From Propionibacteriaceae bacterium (GTDB lineage Bacteria; Actinomycetota; Actinomycetes; Propionibacteriales; Propionibacteriaceae): a stretch of DNA of 58,040 nucleotides. The stretch spans positions 1-58,040 of the forward strand of contig JAIRYW010000036.1 of assembly GCA_031267645.1 (NCBI GenBank), read 5' to 3'. The position numbers and the translations under genes were made by a program. Of the stretch, positions 1-8,689 are shown piece after piece; within the stretch, counting starts at the first letter, position 1, and each line of letters opens with the position of its first letter. The notes beneath the pieces are model-generated. The model had not been told where the DNA came from, did not search any database, and saw only the letters and a program-made list of their open reading frames with translations.

Positions 1-203
1 GGGGCCACCAAGGCGACGCTGCGGGTGCGGCCCGAGGCCAGGGCGACGGCGCTGGGCGAGGGCACGTAGTCCAGTTCGGCCGCCACCCGACGCACCAGGG
101 CGCGGGTCTGGTCGGTGACGTGGGGCAGCCCGCGCAGGGCGCGGGAGACGGTCGCGGTCGACACGCCAGCCGCCCGGGCCACGTCCTCGATGCTGGTCGC
201 CAT
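1..203 (-). CDS. LacI-family transcriptional regulator, N-terminal part only
   Basis: The reverse strand encodes the first 67 residues of a LacI/GalR regulator, which runs off the left edge of the window. The start ATG is at 201-203. The opening reads MATSIEDVARAAGVSTATVS, the typical LacI helix-turn-helix, followed by a hinge-like segment ending in ASGRTRSVALV. The family binds palindromic operators and responds to a sugar or related effector through its C-terminal domain, which is not visible here. It lies 13 bases downstream of glyA on the same strand and may be co-transcribed with it. The target cannot be told from this piece. Confidence 0.85.
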   Translation of the reverse strand, partial: MATSIEDVARAAGVSTATVSRALRGLPHVTDQTRALVRRVAAELDYVPSPSAVALASGRTRSVALVA

Positions 204-216
204 GGCCGCGGACGGA

Positions 217-1662
217 TCAGACCGTCGGCAGGTCCAGCTCGAGGCCGGGGTAGAGCGGGTGGGCCTCCAGCAGCTCGGCCGCCTGAGCCTTGACCCGCTG
301 GGCCAGGCCGTCGGGCAGGACCGCCTTGGCCCGGCTGGGCCCGCCGTCGCGGGTGCTGGCCGGACTGGCCTGGGACAACACCTGGGCGATCAGGTCGGCC
401 ACCCGCTCGAACTCGGCCGCCCCGAAGCCGCGCGAGGTCAGAGCCGGGGTGCCCACCCGGATGCCGCTGGTGTACCAAGCCCCGTTGGGGTCGCGCGGGA
501 TCGAGTTGCGGTTGGTCACGACGCCGCTGTCGAGCAGGACGGACTCGGCCTGACGGCCGGTCAAACCGAAGTCGGTCAGGTCGATCAACAACAAATGATT
601 GTCTGTGCCGCCGGTCACCAGCCGCACCCCCCGGCGCAACAGGCCGTCGGCCAGGGTCTGGGCGTTGGCCGCCACGGCCTGGGCGTAGGTCTGGAAGGCT
701 TCGGTGCGGGCCTCGGCGAAGGCCACCGCCTTGGCCGCCATGACATTGCCCAAGGGGCCGCCCAGGACCATCGGGCAACCCTTGTCGACGGCGCCGGCGT
801 ATTCCTGGGTGGTCAGGACGAAACCGCCCCTGGGGCCGCGCAGGGATTTATGAGTGGTCGAGGCCACGACGTGGGCGTGCCGGACCGGATCCTCGTCGCC
901 GGTCAGGACCCGGCCCGCCACCAGGCCGGCGAAATGGGCCATGTCGACGAACAGGGTGGCGTCGACCTCGTCCGCGATCTGACGCAGGCGGGCGAAGTCG
1001 AGCCGCCGCGGGTAAGCCGAGTAGCCGGCCACGATGATGAGGGGGCGGAACTGGCGGGCCTGCTCCCGCAGGGCGTCGTAGTCGACCAGGCCGCTGACCG
1101 GGTCGGTGCCGTAGGAACGCTGTTGGAACATCTTGCCCGAGATGTTGTGCCGGAAGCCGTGGGTCAGGTGGCCGCCGGCGTCCAGCGCCATGCCCATCAC
1201 CTTCTGCCGGTTGAACTCGGCCCGCAGGTCCTCCCAATCGGCCTCGGTCAGGTCGTTGACGGTGGCGGCGGACAGCCGCTTCAAGGTGGGCGACTCGACC
1301 CGATGGTTCAAGATGGCCCAGTAGGCCACCAGGTTGGCGTCGATGCCGGAATGGGGCTGGACGTAGGCGTGGTCGGCCCCGAATAGGGCCCGGGCGTGCT
1401 CGGCCGCGACCGACTCGACGGTGTCGATGTTGCGACAGCCGGCGTAGAAGCGGTGGCCGACGGTGCCTTCGGCGTATTTGTCGGACAGCCAGGTGCCCAT
1501 GGCCAGCAGGACCGGCAGGGAGGCGTAGTTCTCGCTCGCGATCAGCTTCAAGCTGCCGCGCTGGTCGGCCAACTCCTGGGCCGTGGCCTGGGCCACGCGG
1601 GGCTCGACACTGGCCACGACGTCGAGCAACTGGCCGTACAGCTGGGACAGATTCTCAGTCAC
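217..1662 (-). CDS. glyA: Serine hydroxymethyltransferase (long form)
   Basis: This PLP enzyme interconverts serine plus tetrahydrofolate with glycine plus 5,10-methylene-tetrahydrofolate in the cytosol. The GTG at 1660-1662 is chosen because AGGAGG sits 5 nt upstream; an upstream in-frame start would add 12 residues. The product is 481 aa, clearly longer than the usual 415-430 aa. PLP-lysine is K272 in [13 protein letters not shown], and [12 protein letters not shown] is at about residues 37-49. The extra length lies roughly at residues 120-190, after [14 protein letters not shown], where it reads [20 protein letters not shown]. This looks like the long SHMT type I associate with chlamydiae and some actinobacteria. 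It is divergent from the alcohol dehydrogenase; I see no glycine riboswitch in the 269-nt gap. Confidence 0.93.
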   Translation of the reverse strand: MTENLSQLYGQLLDVVASVEPRVAQATAQELADQRGSLKLIASENYASLPVLLAMGTWLSDKYAEGTVGHRFYAGCRNIDTVESVAAEHARALFGADHAYVQPHSGIDANLVAYWAILNHRVESPTLKRLSAATVNDLTEADWEDLRAEFNRQKVMGMALDAGGHLTHGFRHNISGKMFQQRSYGTDPVSGLVDYDALREQARQFRPLIIVAGYSAYPRRLDFARLRQIADEVDATLFVDMAHFAGLVAGRVLTGDEDPVRHAHVVASTTHKSLRGPRGGFVLTTQEYAGAVDKGCPMVLGGPLGNVMAAKAVAFAEARTEAFQTYAQAVAANAQTLADGLLRRGVRLVTGGTDNHLLLIDLTDFGLTGRQAESVLLDSGVVTNRNSIPRDPNGAWYTSGIRVGTPALTSRGFGAAEFERVADLIAQVLSQASPASTRDGGPSRAKAVLPDGLAQRVKAQAAELLEAHPLYPGLELDLPTV

Positions 1663-1931
1663 GGAGCCTCCTTGGAACGGTGTCCTACGGACGGTCAATC
1701 TACCAACGTGGCACGCCCCGGGAGACGGCCTGGCCGGGATGGAAGACCCGGCCCGGCCGGGCCATGGACGTTCTCACAGCCAGCGACTGTCCATCTGACC
1801 ATGTGACCAACTTGTCGATCAGTCGGTCTATTCCGGTCCAAGTGCAACTAGGGTCCCAATCGGCCGCCAAAAACACAGACACTGATGTGTGGGCGATGGG
1901 GCGTGTCGAAATTGAGCGAAGGAGAGCGATC

Positions 1932-2984
1932 ATGCGCGGATTCGGAATGCACTCGGTCGGCGACGTCGGCTGGATCGAGAAGGACAGGCCGCAGTGCGGT
2001 CCGCTGGACGCCATCGTGCGCCCCACCCTCATCGCCCCCTGTAGTTCCGACACCCACGTCAGCCATGGCGGGTCGGGCCCCCACAGCGAACTGATCTTGG
2101 GCCATGAGGCGGTCGGGTTGGTCGAAGAGGTCGGTCCGCTGGTCCAAACGGTCAAGCCAGGCGACCTGGTGGCGGTGCCTTGCGTCACCCCCGACTGGCT
2201 GGTCGGCGGGGTCCAGAACCACAAGACTTTCTCCCATGACGTCGGCCCCTTCGGCTCTTTCAAGCTGGTCGGCAGCAAGGACGGAGTGATGGCCGAGTTC
2301 TTCCACGTCAACCAGGCCGACGCCAATCTGGCAGTGATCCCGGCGGGCGTCTCCCCGGAGGCCGCCTTGATGACGGTGGACATGGCCTCGACCGGTTTCT
2401 ACGGGGCTGAGATGGCCGAGGTCGCCCTGGGCGACACCGTCGTCGTGATCGGCATCGGTCCGGTCGGCCTGATGGCTCTGACCGGCGCGATCCTGCGCGG
2501 GGCGGCCCGCGTCATCGCCGTCGGCACCCGGCCCCAGGCGGCGGCCGTGGCCCGGGAGTACGGCGCCAGCCAGATCATCAGCTACAAGGACGGCCCGATC
2601 GACGCCCAGGTGCTGGAGCTGACCGGCGGCGTGGACAAGGTCATCCTGGCCGGCGGCGGCCCGGAGGCTTTCGTGCAGGCCCTCAACATGCTCAAGTCCG
2701 GTGGCACGCTGGCCAATGTCAACTTCTTCGACGCCGCCGCCTCCTTGACCTTCCCGGCTCTGAGCTGGGGCCTGGGCATGGCGGACAAGGACATCCGGGG
2801 CGGCTTCTGCCCCGGCGGCAAGATCCGGATCGAACGGTTGATGGCGTTGATCGAGTACGGCCGCTTCGACCCGACCAAGATCATCTCGCACCACTTCCAC
2901 GGTTTCGACGCCCTGCCCGAGGCCTTCGACCTGATGGACCGCAAGGCTCCCGACCTGATCAAGCCGATCGTCTACCTGGGCTGA
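1932..2984 (+). CDS. NADP-dependent secondary alcohol dehydrogenase (zinc, TbADH type)
   Basis: A 350-aa medium-chain zinc dehydrogenase that should reduce or oxidise secondary alcohols and ketones such as isopropanol/acetone. It resembles the Thermoanaerobacter brockii and Clostridium beijerinckii enzymes along its whole length. The catalytic zinc ligands are C37, H58 and D150 (in the TVDMASTGFYGAE segment), and the Rossmann motif is GIGPVG near residue 175. G198-T199-R200 sits exactly where TbADH has Gly-Ser-Arg, which contacts the NADP phosphate, so NADP preference is inferred. AAGGAGAG lies 6 nt before the ATG. It stands alone, divergent from glyA. The exact physiological substrate is unknown. 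Confidence 0.88.
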   Translation: MRGFGMHSVGDVGWIEKDRPQCGPLDAIVRPTLIAPCSSDTHVSHGGSGPHSELILGHEAVGLVEEVGPLVQTVKPGDLVAVPCVTPDWLVGGVQNHKTFSHDVGPFGSFKLVGSKDGVMAEFFHVNQADANLAVIPAGVSPEAALMTVDMASTGFYGAEMAEVALGDTVVVIGIGPVGLMALTGAILRGAARVIAVGTRPQAAAVAREYGASQIISYKDGPIDAQVLELTGGVDKVILAGGGPEAFVQALNMLKSGGTLANVNFFDAAASLTFPALSWGLGMADKDIRGGFCPGGKIRIERLMALIEYGRFDPTKIISHHFHGFDALPEAFDLMDRKAPDLIKPIVYLG

Positions 2985-3129
2985 GCCGACCGGCCGAGCC
3001 GGATCGGGGCCGGCCCCGGGGAGCGACGACGGGGAGTTCTCCCCCTGGTGGCGGTCGGCCCGCCCCCTTAGGCTCGGCCCTGCCGAGCGCGGCCGCTAGT
3101 CCCTGCGGCCGTCCGGCCAGGAGGTGACC

Positions 3130-4278
3130 GTGGTCTGGGCTGGCATGGATCCGGCGGTGGTCCAGCAGGTGGCGCGCGAAGTGTCGGTTTGCGCCCAGGA
3201 CGTGCGCGCCTCGTTGCGGCGGTTGGACTCTTTGGTGGTCCAGGCCCGTCGAGTCTGGTGGGGCGCCGATTTGAAACGGTTCGAGTCGACCTGGCGGTCC
3301 TCCGCTCGGGCCACGCTGTCGCGAGCCGGCAGCGATCTGGACGCTCTGGCGGCGTCGTTGCGGCGGGACGCCGAACAGCAGTTGGAGACCAGTCGGGCCA
3401 GCGCTGACGGCGGCGGTGGGGCGGCCGGGGCGGACGGCGGCTCCGAGCCGCCGACCAATCTGGGTCTGAAATGGCCTTGGGAAGACGATGACAGCCCGCA
3501 CGAGAAGGTCTACTCCGGGACGGTGGCGGACGACAGCTTCGATCCACTCGACAACTTCCAGGGCTCCTTCGGCGACTGTTGGATGATCTCGGCTATCAAC
3601 GGTCTGTCTTTGAACGACACCGGCGACGACATTTTGCGTTCGCGCGTGCGCTGGGACGAAGCAGCCCAGGGGTACTGGGTCAAACTCCTGATCGACGGCG
3701 TCGAGGAAGAAATCTTCGTCGAGCGGGTCTGGGACCAGGGCGGCGGCCGCAAGGAGGAGGGCTGGTTCTGGTCGATCCACAAAAAGGCCAATCTGATCTC
3801 CTTGTTCGAAGCCGCTTTGGGCCAGCGCTTCGGCGCCGACGTTTTGACCGATCCGAAGACCATCGGTCTGGCCTGGACCGATATGGTCACCATGGTGACC
3901 GGTCAGCCGACTCACGCCATGTCGCTCCAGGACAGAGCCGATTTCGCCATCGAGGTCGATTTCGGCCTCACCGAGGGTAATGCCGTGGTGGCGCGCACCG
4001 CCAACCTGGATCAGTCCGGCGGCCTCCAATCAGGTTGGGATCCGGACACCGCCCAGACAGTCATGGCCTCCCGTGAGTCCAACGGTCAACTGACCGAAGC
4101 GGTCCAGCTGGTCGGTAGCCACGGCTACACCGTGGTCGGCGTCGACGCCCAAGGCAACGTCGGTCTGATGAACCCTTGGGGCCGGGACAATCCGGCCGAC
4201 TCGGGCGGGGTCTTCTACATCTCGTGGGATGATTTCCAAGACAATTTCGACGGCGCGGTGATGGTGGGAGAGAGCTGA
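3130..4278 (+). CDS. WXG100-like N-terminus fused to a calpain-type (C2) cysteine protease; probable secreted effector
   Basis: The start is GTG 3130, with AGGAGG 5 nt upstream (3119-3124); the product is 382 aa. Residues 1-95 form a predicted helical hairpin containing W43-W44-G45 followed by ADLKRFESTW, which fits the WxG...F...W pattern of WXG100/ESX proteins. A Gly/Ala-rich linker follows at about 96-115. Residues 130-370 carry a calpain protease core with an intact triad: C150 in QGSFGDCW, H331 in GSHGYTVVG and N348 in LMNPWG. No signal peptide or membrane segment is seen. Such fusions fit type VII secretion effectors or polymorphic toxins, but no ESX genes are in the window. The stop is 2 bases from the next start, so the two genes are coupled. 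Confidence 0.82.
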   Translation: MVWAGMDPAVVQQVAREVSVCAQDVRASLRRLDSLVVQARRVWWGADLKRFESTWRSSARATLSRAGSDLDALAASLRRDAEQQLETSRASADGGGGAAGADGGSEPPTNLGLKWPWEDDDSPHEKVYSGTVADDSFDPLDNFQGSFGDCWMISAINGLSLNDTGDDILRSRVRWDEAAQGYWVKLLIDGVEEEIFVERVWDQGGGRKEEGWFWSIHKKANLISLFEAALGQRFGADVLTDPKTIGLAWTDMVTMVTGQPTHAMSLQDRADFAIEVDFGLTEGNAVVARTANLDQSGGLQSGWDPDTAQTVMASRESNGQLTEAVQLVGSHGYTVVGVDAQGNVGLMNPWGRDNPADSGGVFYISWDDFQDNFDGAVMVGES

Positions 4279-4280
4279 CC

Positions 4281-4565
4281 ATGACGACTCGATTCACGCT
4301 GCTGGCCGGCGCCCAACATCATCTGCCCGACGCCGTGATCGGTCTGTTCAGCGTCGGCCAAGTCGACGGCCAGCCCTGGGCCCTGGTCGGGGTGGGGCGG
4401 CCCGGCGACCGTCAGCAGGCCAAATTGGCCGTCGGCCAAGATCTGTCCCTGGACGGCTGGGGCCGCCTGCGCCTGCTCGACGTCCACCTGGGCGACAGTC
4501 CGGCCCGGCGGGCGGCCGCCTTCGAATTCGAGCCGGTCGCGGACGCCGCCGGCGTCGAAGCCTGA
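4281..4565 (+). CDS. Small hypothetical protein, coupled partner of the calpain-like effector
   Basis: A 94-aa acidic protein starting 2 bases after the stop of the WXG-calpain gene, so translation is almost certainly coupled. It opens MTTRFTLLAGAQHHLP and has alternating hydrophobic stretches suggesting a small beta-rich fold, without a signal peptide, membrane segment or cysteine. It loosely resembles short actinobacterial proteins grouped as DUF6406, but I cannot verify that. From the context I infer a cytosolic inhibitor or immunity protein, or a chaperone for the upstream protease. The sequence alone does not prove any of these. Confidence 0.7.
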   Translation: MTTRFTLLAGAQHHLPDAVIGLFSVGQVDGQPWALVGVGRPGDRQQAKLAVGQDLSLDGWGRLRLLDVHLGDSPARRAAAFEFEPVADAAGVEA

Positions 4566-4680
4566 AGCGGCGGCCGGGCCCGCCACTCGGTCCCGCTCCG
4601 GCGGCCGGCCCCGTCTCCGCAGACTTCCGCTGGCGTGAGGATCTTCGAGGTCGGGCCTCTTGGGCCGGGCGCCGTGGTCC

Positions 4681-5751
4681 CTAGCGTCGGCGCTGAGCCA
4701 ACTCGTACAAAGCCACTCCGGCCGCCACCGAGGCGTTGAGGGATTCGACCGGACCGGCCAAGGGGATACGGACCAGCTGGTCGCAGTGTTGGCGCACCAG
4801 GTGGCTGAGACCCGAACCCTCCGAACCGACCACCAAGACGATGGGGCCGCTCAGATCCTCGATCTGAGCCAGTTCCTCCTCGGCCTCGCCGGCCAGCCCC
4901 AGGATCAAGCAGCCGGCGGCGGCGGCGTCGGTCAGACAGCGGTTCAGATTGGTGGCCTTGGCCACCGCGACATGGGCGGCGGCCCCGGCCGAGGCTTTCC
5001 AGGCGGCGGCCGTCAGCTGGGCGCTGCGGCGCTCCGGGATGACGACGCCGACCGCCCCGAAGGCGGCGGCCGAGCGCACGATGGCGCCCAAGTTGTGCGG
5101 GTCGGTGATCTGGTCGCAGGCCACCACCACCCCGTCGCTGGCCAAGGCGTTGGCCAAGACGTCGTCGGGGTGGGCGTAGTCGAAGGGAGGCAGGTGCAAG
5201 GCCACGCCCTGATGGACGGCTCCGCCGGTCAGACGGTCCAGCTCGGCCCGCGAGACCTCCAGCAGGGCTAGGCCGGCGGCGGCGGTCAGCTGGAAGATGT
5301 CGCGCAGACGGTCGTCCCGCTGGGCCCCTTCGACGACGTAAGCCGCCTTGACCGGCAGGCCGGCCTGCAAGGCCTCCCAGACCGGATTGCGGCCCACCAC
5401 CCAGTCGGCCGTCTTGGAGCGGCCGCCGGAGCCGGTCGGGCGCCCGGACCCAGCGGCCGGGCGGAACCGCGCCGCCGCCGAGCGGGTCGAGCCGGAGCCA
5501 TTGGGGCCGCCCAGGGAGCCGGACCGAGTCGAGCCGGACCGGCCGCTCTCAGTCCGACCCCGGTCGGACCCGGCTTGATCGGCCGGGTCGCCCCGGTAAG
5601 CCTTGTGCCAGACCCGGTCTTCCGCTTTCGGGGTCGGGCCACGACCCTCCAGACCGCGCCGGACCCGGCCGCCGGAGCCGGCCGTGTTCCCCTTCGAGCC
5701 GATGCCCCGGCCGCGCTGACGGGCCCCTCGACGGGCCGAGTTGCCCGCCAT
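4681..5751 (-). CDS. rlmB: 23S rRNA (guanosine-2'-O)-methyltransferase, SpoU/TrmH family
   Basis: A SAM-dependent SPOUT methyltransferase that modifies a guanosine in 23S rRNA (G2251 in E. coli numbering). The start ATG at 5749-5751 overlaps the TGA of cysS by one base. Residues 1 to about 110 are a basic, Arg/Gly-rich, low-complexity tail common in actinobacterial RlmB. The conserved part runs from VVGRNPVWEAL through the SpoU substrate-binding domain to the knot motifs DPHNLGAIVRSAAAFG, VVGSEGSGLS and ESLNASVAAGVALYEL. The product is 356 aa; the cysS-rlmB pairing is the standard arrangement. Confidence 0.92.
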   Translation of the reverse strand: MAGNSARRGARQRGRGIGSKGNTAGSGGRVRRGLEGRGPTPKAEDRVWHKAYRGDPADQAGSDRGRTESGRSGSTRSGSLGGPNGSGSTRSAAARFRPAAGSGRPTGSGGRSKTADWVVGRNPVWEALQAGLPVKAAYVVEGAQRDDRLRDIFQLTAAAGLALLEVSRAELDRLTGGAVHQGVALHLPPFDYAHPDDVLANALASDGVVVACDQITDPHNLGAIVRSAAAFGAVGVVIPERRSAQLTAAAWKASAGAAAHVAVAKATNLNRCLTDAAAAGCLILGLAGEAEEELAQIEDLSGPIVLVVGSEGSGLSHLVRQHCDQLVRIPLAGPVESLNASVAAGVALYELAQRRR

Positions 5752-7151
5752 CACAGGCTCCAACGGGGGCCGGCCGGGGTGTCCTCGACGGTCACTCCTA
5801 GAGCGGTCAAACGGTCTCGTATCTGATCGGAGCTGGCCCAGTCGCGCCGGGCCCGGGCCTGCTGGCGTTGCTCCAAGAGGGACTCGACCAAGCCGGAGAC
5901 GATCTGGCTCAGATCGCCGTTGGCCCGGTCAGCCCAGATCGGGTAGTCCGCCCGTAAGCCCAGGACCGTCAACATGGCCTGGACTTGGGCCAGGCTGGTC
6001 TGGACCACCGCCGTCTGGCCGGCGTCGATGGCCCGGTTGCCCTGGCGGACCGTCTCGTGCAGCTGGGCCAGGGCGGCCGGAGTGCCCAGGTCGTCGTCCA
6101 GGGCGGCGGCGAAGGCCTCCGGCGGTTGGCCGGTCGCGGTTTCCGGGACCAGGTCGCGGGCCCGGGCCACGAAAGAGTCGATCCGGGCCAGGGACTGGCT
6201 GGCCTCGCCCAGAGCCTGGTCGGAATACTCCACCATCGAGCGGTAGTGGGGGGCGACCAGGTAATAACGGACGGCCCGGGGGGCGTACCGCTGGGCCACC
6301 TCGGTCACCAACATGCCGTTGGACAAAGACTTGCTCATCTTCTCGCCGGTCGGGTCGGTCACGAAGGCGTTGTGCATCCAATGGTGGGCGAAGTCCCGCC
6401 CGGCGGCCTGGGACTGGGCCCGCTCGTTCTCATGGTGGGGGAAGCGCAGGTCGATGCCGCCGCCGTGGATGTCGAAGGCGTCGCCCAGGTATTTCCCGGC
6501 CATGGCCGAGCACTCCAGGTGCCAGCCCGGCCGACCCCGGCCCCAGGGCGAGGCCCAGGAGGCGGTCTCGGGTTCGCCCGGCTTGTGCGACTTCCAAAGG
6601 GCGAAGTCTCTAGGGTCGCGTTTGCCCCTAGGGTCGGCGTCCAAGGCCGGAGCCAGGTCGTCCAGGCGTTGGCCGGACAGTTGGCCGTAACTAGGGAAGC
6701 TGCGCACGTCGAAGTAGACGTCGCCGCAGCCGTCCGCCGCCGGGTAGCCGTGGCCGCGGTCCAAGATGGCCTGGACCAGCTCGATCATCTCCGGGATGTG
6801 CCCGGTGGCGCGGGGCTCGTAGGTCGGCGGTTGGCAGCCCATCAGCTGGGCGGCCTGGTGCAGAGCCCGCTCGTACAGGTAGGCGTGGGCGTACCAAGGC
6901 CGCCCGGCTTCGGCCGCCCGAGCCAGGATCTTGTCGTCGATGTCGGTCACGTTGACCACCAACGAGACCTCCAAGCCACAGTGGGTCAGCCAGCGGCGCA
7001 GGGTGTCGAAGACGACTTCTTTGCGGATGTGGCCGAGGTGGGGCGGGGCTTGCACGGTCAGCCCGCAGCAGTAGATCGAGACCTGGCCCGGTCTTAAGGG
7101 GACGAAGGGGACCAGGCGGCCCTGAGCGGAGTCGTAGAGCGAGAAAGTCAC
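5751..7151 (-). CDS. cysS: Cysteinyl-tRNA synthetase
   Basis: A class I aminoacyl-tRNA synthetase that charges tRNA-Cys with cysteine; 466 aa, the usual length. The HIGH motif appears as HLGH at residues 38-41, and KMSKS is exact in GEKMSKSLSN near residue 270. Zinc-site candidates are C28/C29 in IYCCG, the Cys in GWHLECSAMA and HHENE. It heads a two-gene operon with rlmB. The cognate tRNA-Cys gene is elsewhere in the window at 41.0 kb. No T-box or other leader was noticed upstream. Confidence 0.96.
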   Translation of the reverse strand: MTFSLYDSAQGRLVPFVPLRPGQVSIYCCGLTVQAPPHLGHIRKEVVFDTLRRWLTHCGLEVSLVVNVTDIDDKILARAAEAGRPWYAHAYLYERALHQAAQLMGCQPPTYEPRATGHIPEMIELVQAILDRGHGYPAADGCGDVYFDVRSFPSYGQLSGQRLDDLAPALDADPRGKRDPRDFALWKSHKPGEPETASWASPWGRGRPGWHLECSAMAGKYLGDAFDIHGGGIDLRFPHHENERAQSQAAGRDFAHHWMHNAFVTDPTGEKMSKSLSNGMLVTEVAQRYAPRAVRYYLVAPHYRSMVEYSDQALGEASQSLARIDSFVARARDLVPETATGQPPEAFAAALDDDLGTPAALAQLHETVRQGNRAIDAGQTAVVQTSLAQVQAMLTVLGLRADYPIWADRANGDLSQIVSGLVESLLEQRQQARARRDWASSDQIRDRLTALGVTVEDTPAGPRWSL

Positions 7152-7174
7152 CGGCCCAGCCTACCTGGCTCGGT

Positions 7175-8569
7175 TCAATCGGCCGCTTCGGCGGCGGCCT
7201 TGGCCCGCAAAGCGTCGATGTCGAGGAAGGGGCTGGCCACGGCCACCTGATCGACGCCGTCCTCCCAGGGGTCCTGGGGCGGCGTCTGGCCCGGCTCGAC
7301 GTAGCCCTGCGAAGGGTCGTAGGGGTTGACCAATTGGCGCGACTCGATCGGCAGCAAAGACTCAGTGTTGAGGGCTTCGTCCGGCAGGCAACGTAGGACG
7401 TCTTGGACGTAACCTTGAGCGGCCTCCGTCATGGGCACGTCGCGGCTCTGGCGCTGGGCGGCGTACCAGCGGTAGTCCAGCACCTCGTGGAAGATCTGGG
7501 CCGGCTCGCGCTTGGCCCGCAGGTCGGCTGGCACCAGGTCCATGACCGGCTGGAAGACGTGGGTCAGCCAGTCGTGCGCCGCCACCGCCTCGTCGACGTG
7601 CTGCTGGCCGGTGCGCCAACGGTAGGTGTCGAGGTCGTTCAAGATACGGCGGGCCTGGTTCTCCTCGGTGTCCAATCCGGTCAGGCGCATCAGGCGGCGC
7701 GAATGGTGGCCGGCGTCGACCACCATGGGCTGGATCCGGATGGTCGAGGAGTCGGCGGCGGTCTGGATGTCGAGTTCGGCGATGTCGAAGCCGAGGGCGT
7801 TGAGGCGGCGCACCCGGTTCTCGATCCGGCCCATCTGGTCGCCGGAGAACTCCTCCGCCCCGGTCAGCTCCTGCCACAGCTCGTAGTACCTCGACTGCAC
7901 CAGGTCGACCAGCTGGAGCGGGTCGAGGTCCTCTTGCAGCAGGCCGCCGGCCTTGAGGTCGAGGAAGTCGCCGTAGAGGTTGGTGCGGGCGATCTCCAAA
8001 TCCTGGTGGCGTTGCCCGTCGCTCAGCTTGGGGTACATCCCGCCCGTCTCGGCGTCGACCAAGTAGGCCGCGAAGGTGTCGGCGTCGCGCCGGAAAAGGA
8101 TGTTGGACAAGGACACGTCGCCCCACTGGAAGCCGATCAAGTGCAGCCGGGCCAACAACACCACCATGGCGTCGAGCAGGCGGGAGACCGTCTCCGGGCG
8201 CACCCCGGGGGCGAACAGGGCGCGGTAAGGCAAGGAGAATTGGAGGTGGCGGGTGATCAGGATCGGGTCCAGCGGCACGCCGCCGCAGACACCTCGCTCG
8301 GTGATGATGCCGATCGGTTCGACCGACGGGGTGCCCAAACGCATCAGGTCGTGCAGGAGGCGGTACTCGTGGCGGGCCAGGTGGTCGATCACCTCTTTGG
8401 CGGCGTAGACGTCGTCGCCCACCTTGATGAAGCGGACGACGTGCCGGGACAGGCCGCGGGGCAGGGCCACCAGCAATTCGACCGGCCATTCCGCCAACGG
8501 AGTCTCCCAGGGCAACGGGATCAGGCGGGAGTCGGGAGTGGCCGAGATGAAGCGAGGCACGGGAGACAT
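7175..8569 (-). CDS. DUF4032 domain protein (kinase-fold-like N-terminus)
   Basis: A 464-aa cytosolic protein of the actinobacterial DUF4032 family. The N-terminal half looks like an atypical small-molecule or lipopolysaccharide kinase fold: an Ala-Lys-Glu strand in DVYAAKEVIDHLARHEY, then a catalytic-loop-like segment GFQWGDVSLSNILF near residue 150 and VDAETGG shortly after. The C-terminal half, with RRLNALGFDIAELDIQT and DVLDYRWY-like stretches, is characteristic of DUF4032. The last 60 residues are acidic and Pro-rich. The function of the family is not established. It follows cysS-rlmB on the same strand after only a short gap. Confidence 0.75.
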   Translation of the reverse strand: MSPVPRFISATPDSRLIPLPWETPLAEWPVELLVALPRGLSRHVVRFIKVGDDVYAAKEVIDHLARHEYRLLHDLMRLGTPSVEPIGIITERGVCGGVPLDPILITRHLQFSLPYRALFAPGVRPETVSRLLDAMVVLLARLHLIGFQWGDVSLSNILFRRDADTFAAYLVDAETGGMYPKLSDGQRHQDLEIARTNLYGDFLDLKAGGLLQEDLDPLQLVDLVQSRYYELWQELTGAEEFSGDQMGRIENRVRRLNALGFDIAELDIQTAADSSTIRIQPMVVDAGHHSRRLMRLTGLDTEENQARRILNDLDTYRWRTGQQHVDEAVAAHDWLTHVFQPVMDLVPADLRAKREPAQIFHEVLDYRWYAAQRQSRDVPMTEAAQGYVQDVLRCLPDEALNTESLLPIESRQLVNPYDPSQGYVEPGQTPPQDPWEDGVDQVAVASPFLDIDALRAKAAAEAAD

Positions 8570-8689
8570 TCTCCCACGCCCACCCGACCGGCCGCCTAGT
8601 GGTGGTGGCGACCGGTCGGGCTGTGGTGGGTGGGTACGTCGAGTCTCAGTCGGCTGTCGTCGGGGTGATTGGCCGCCGGCGACGGGGAC

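Noticed and set aside
115-1386. Long plus-strand open frame over glyA
   Set aside because: It is the antisense shadow of glyA; composition is Gly/Gln/Val/Asp-rich without any domain. Many similar long shadows elsewhere arise from the high GC content.
1663-1931. Possible glycine or folate riboswitch between glyA and the alcohol dehydrogenase
   Set aside because: I could not find the conserved core helices of either class; only short inverted repeats are present.
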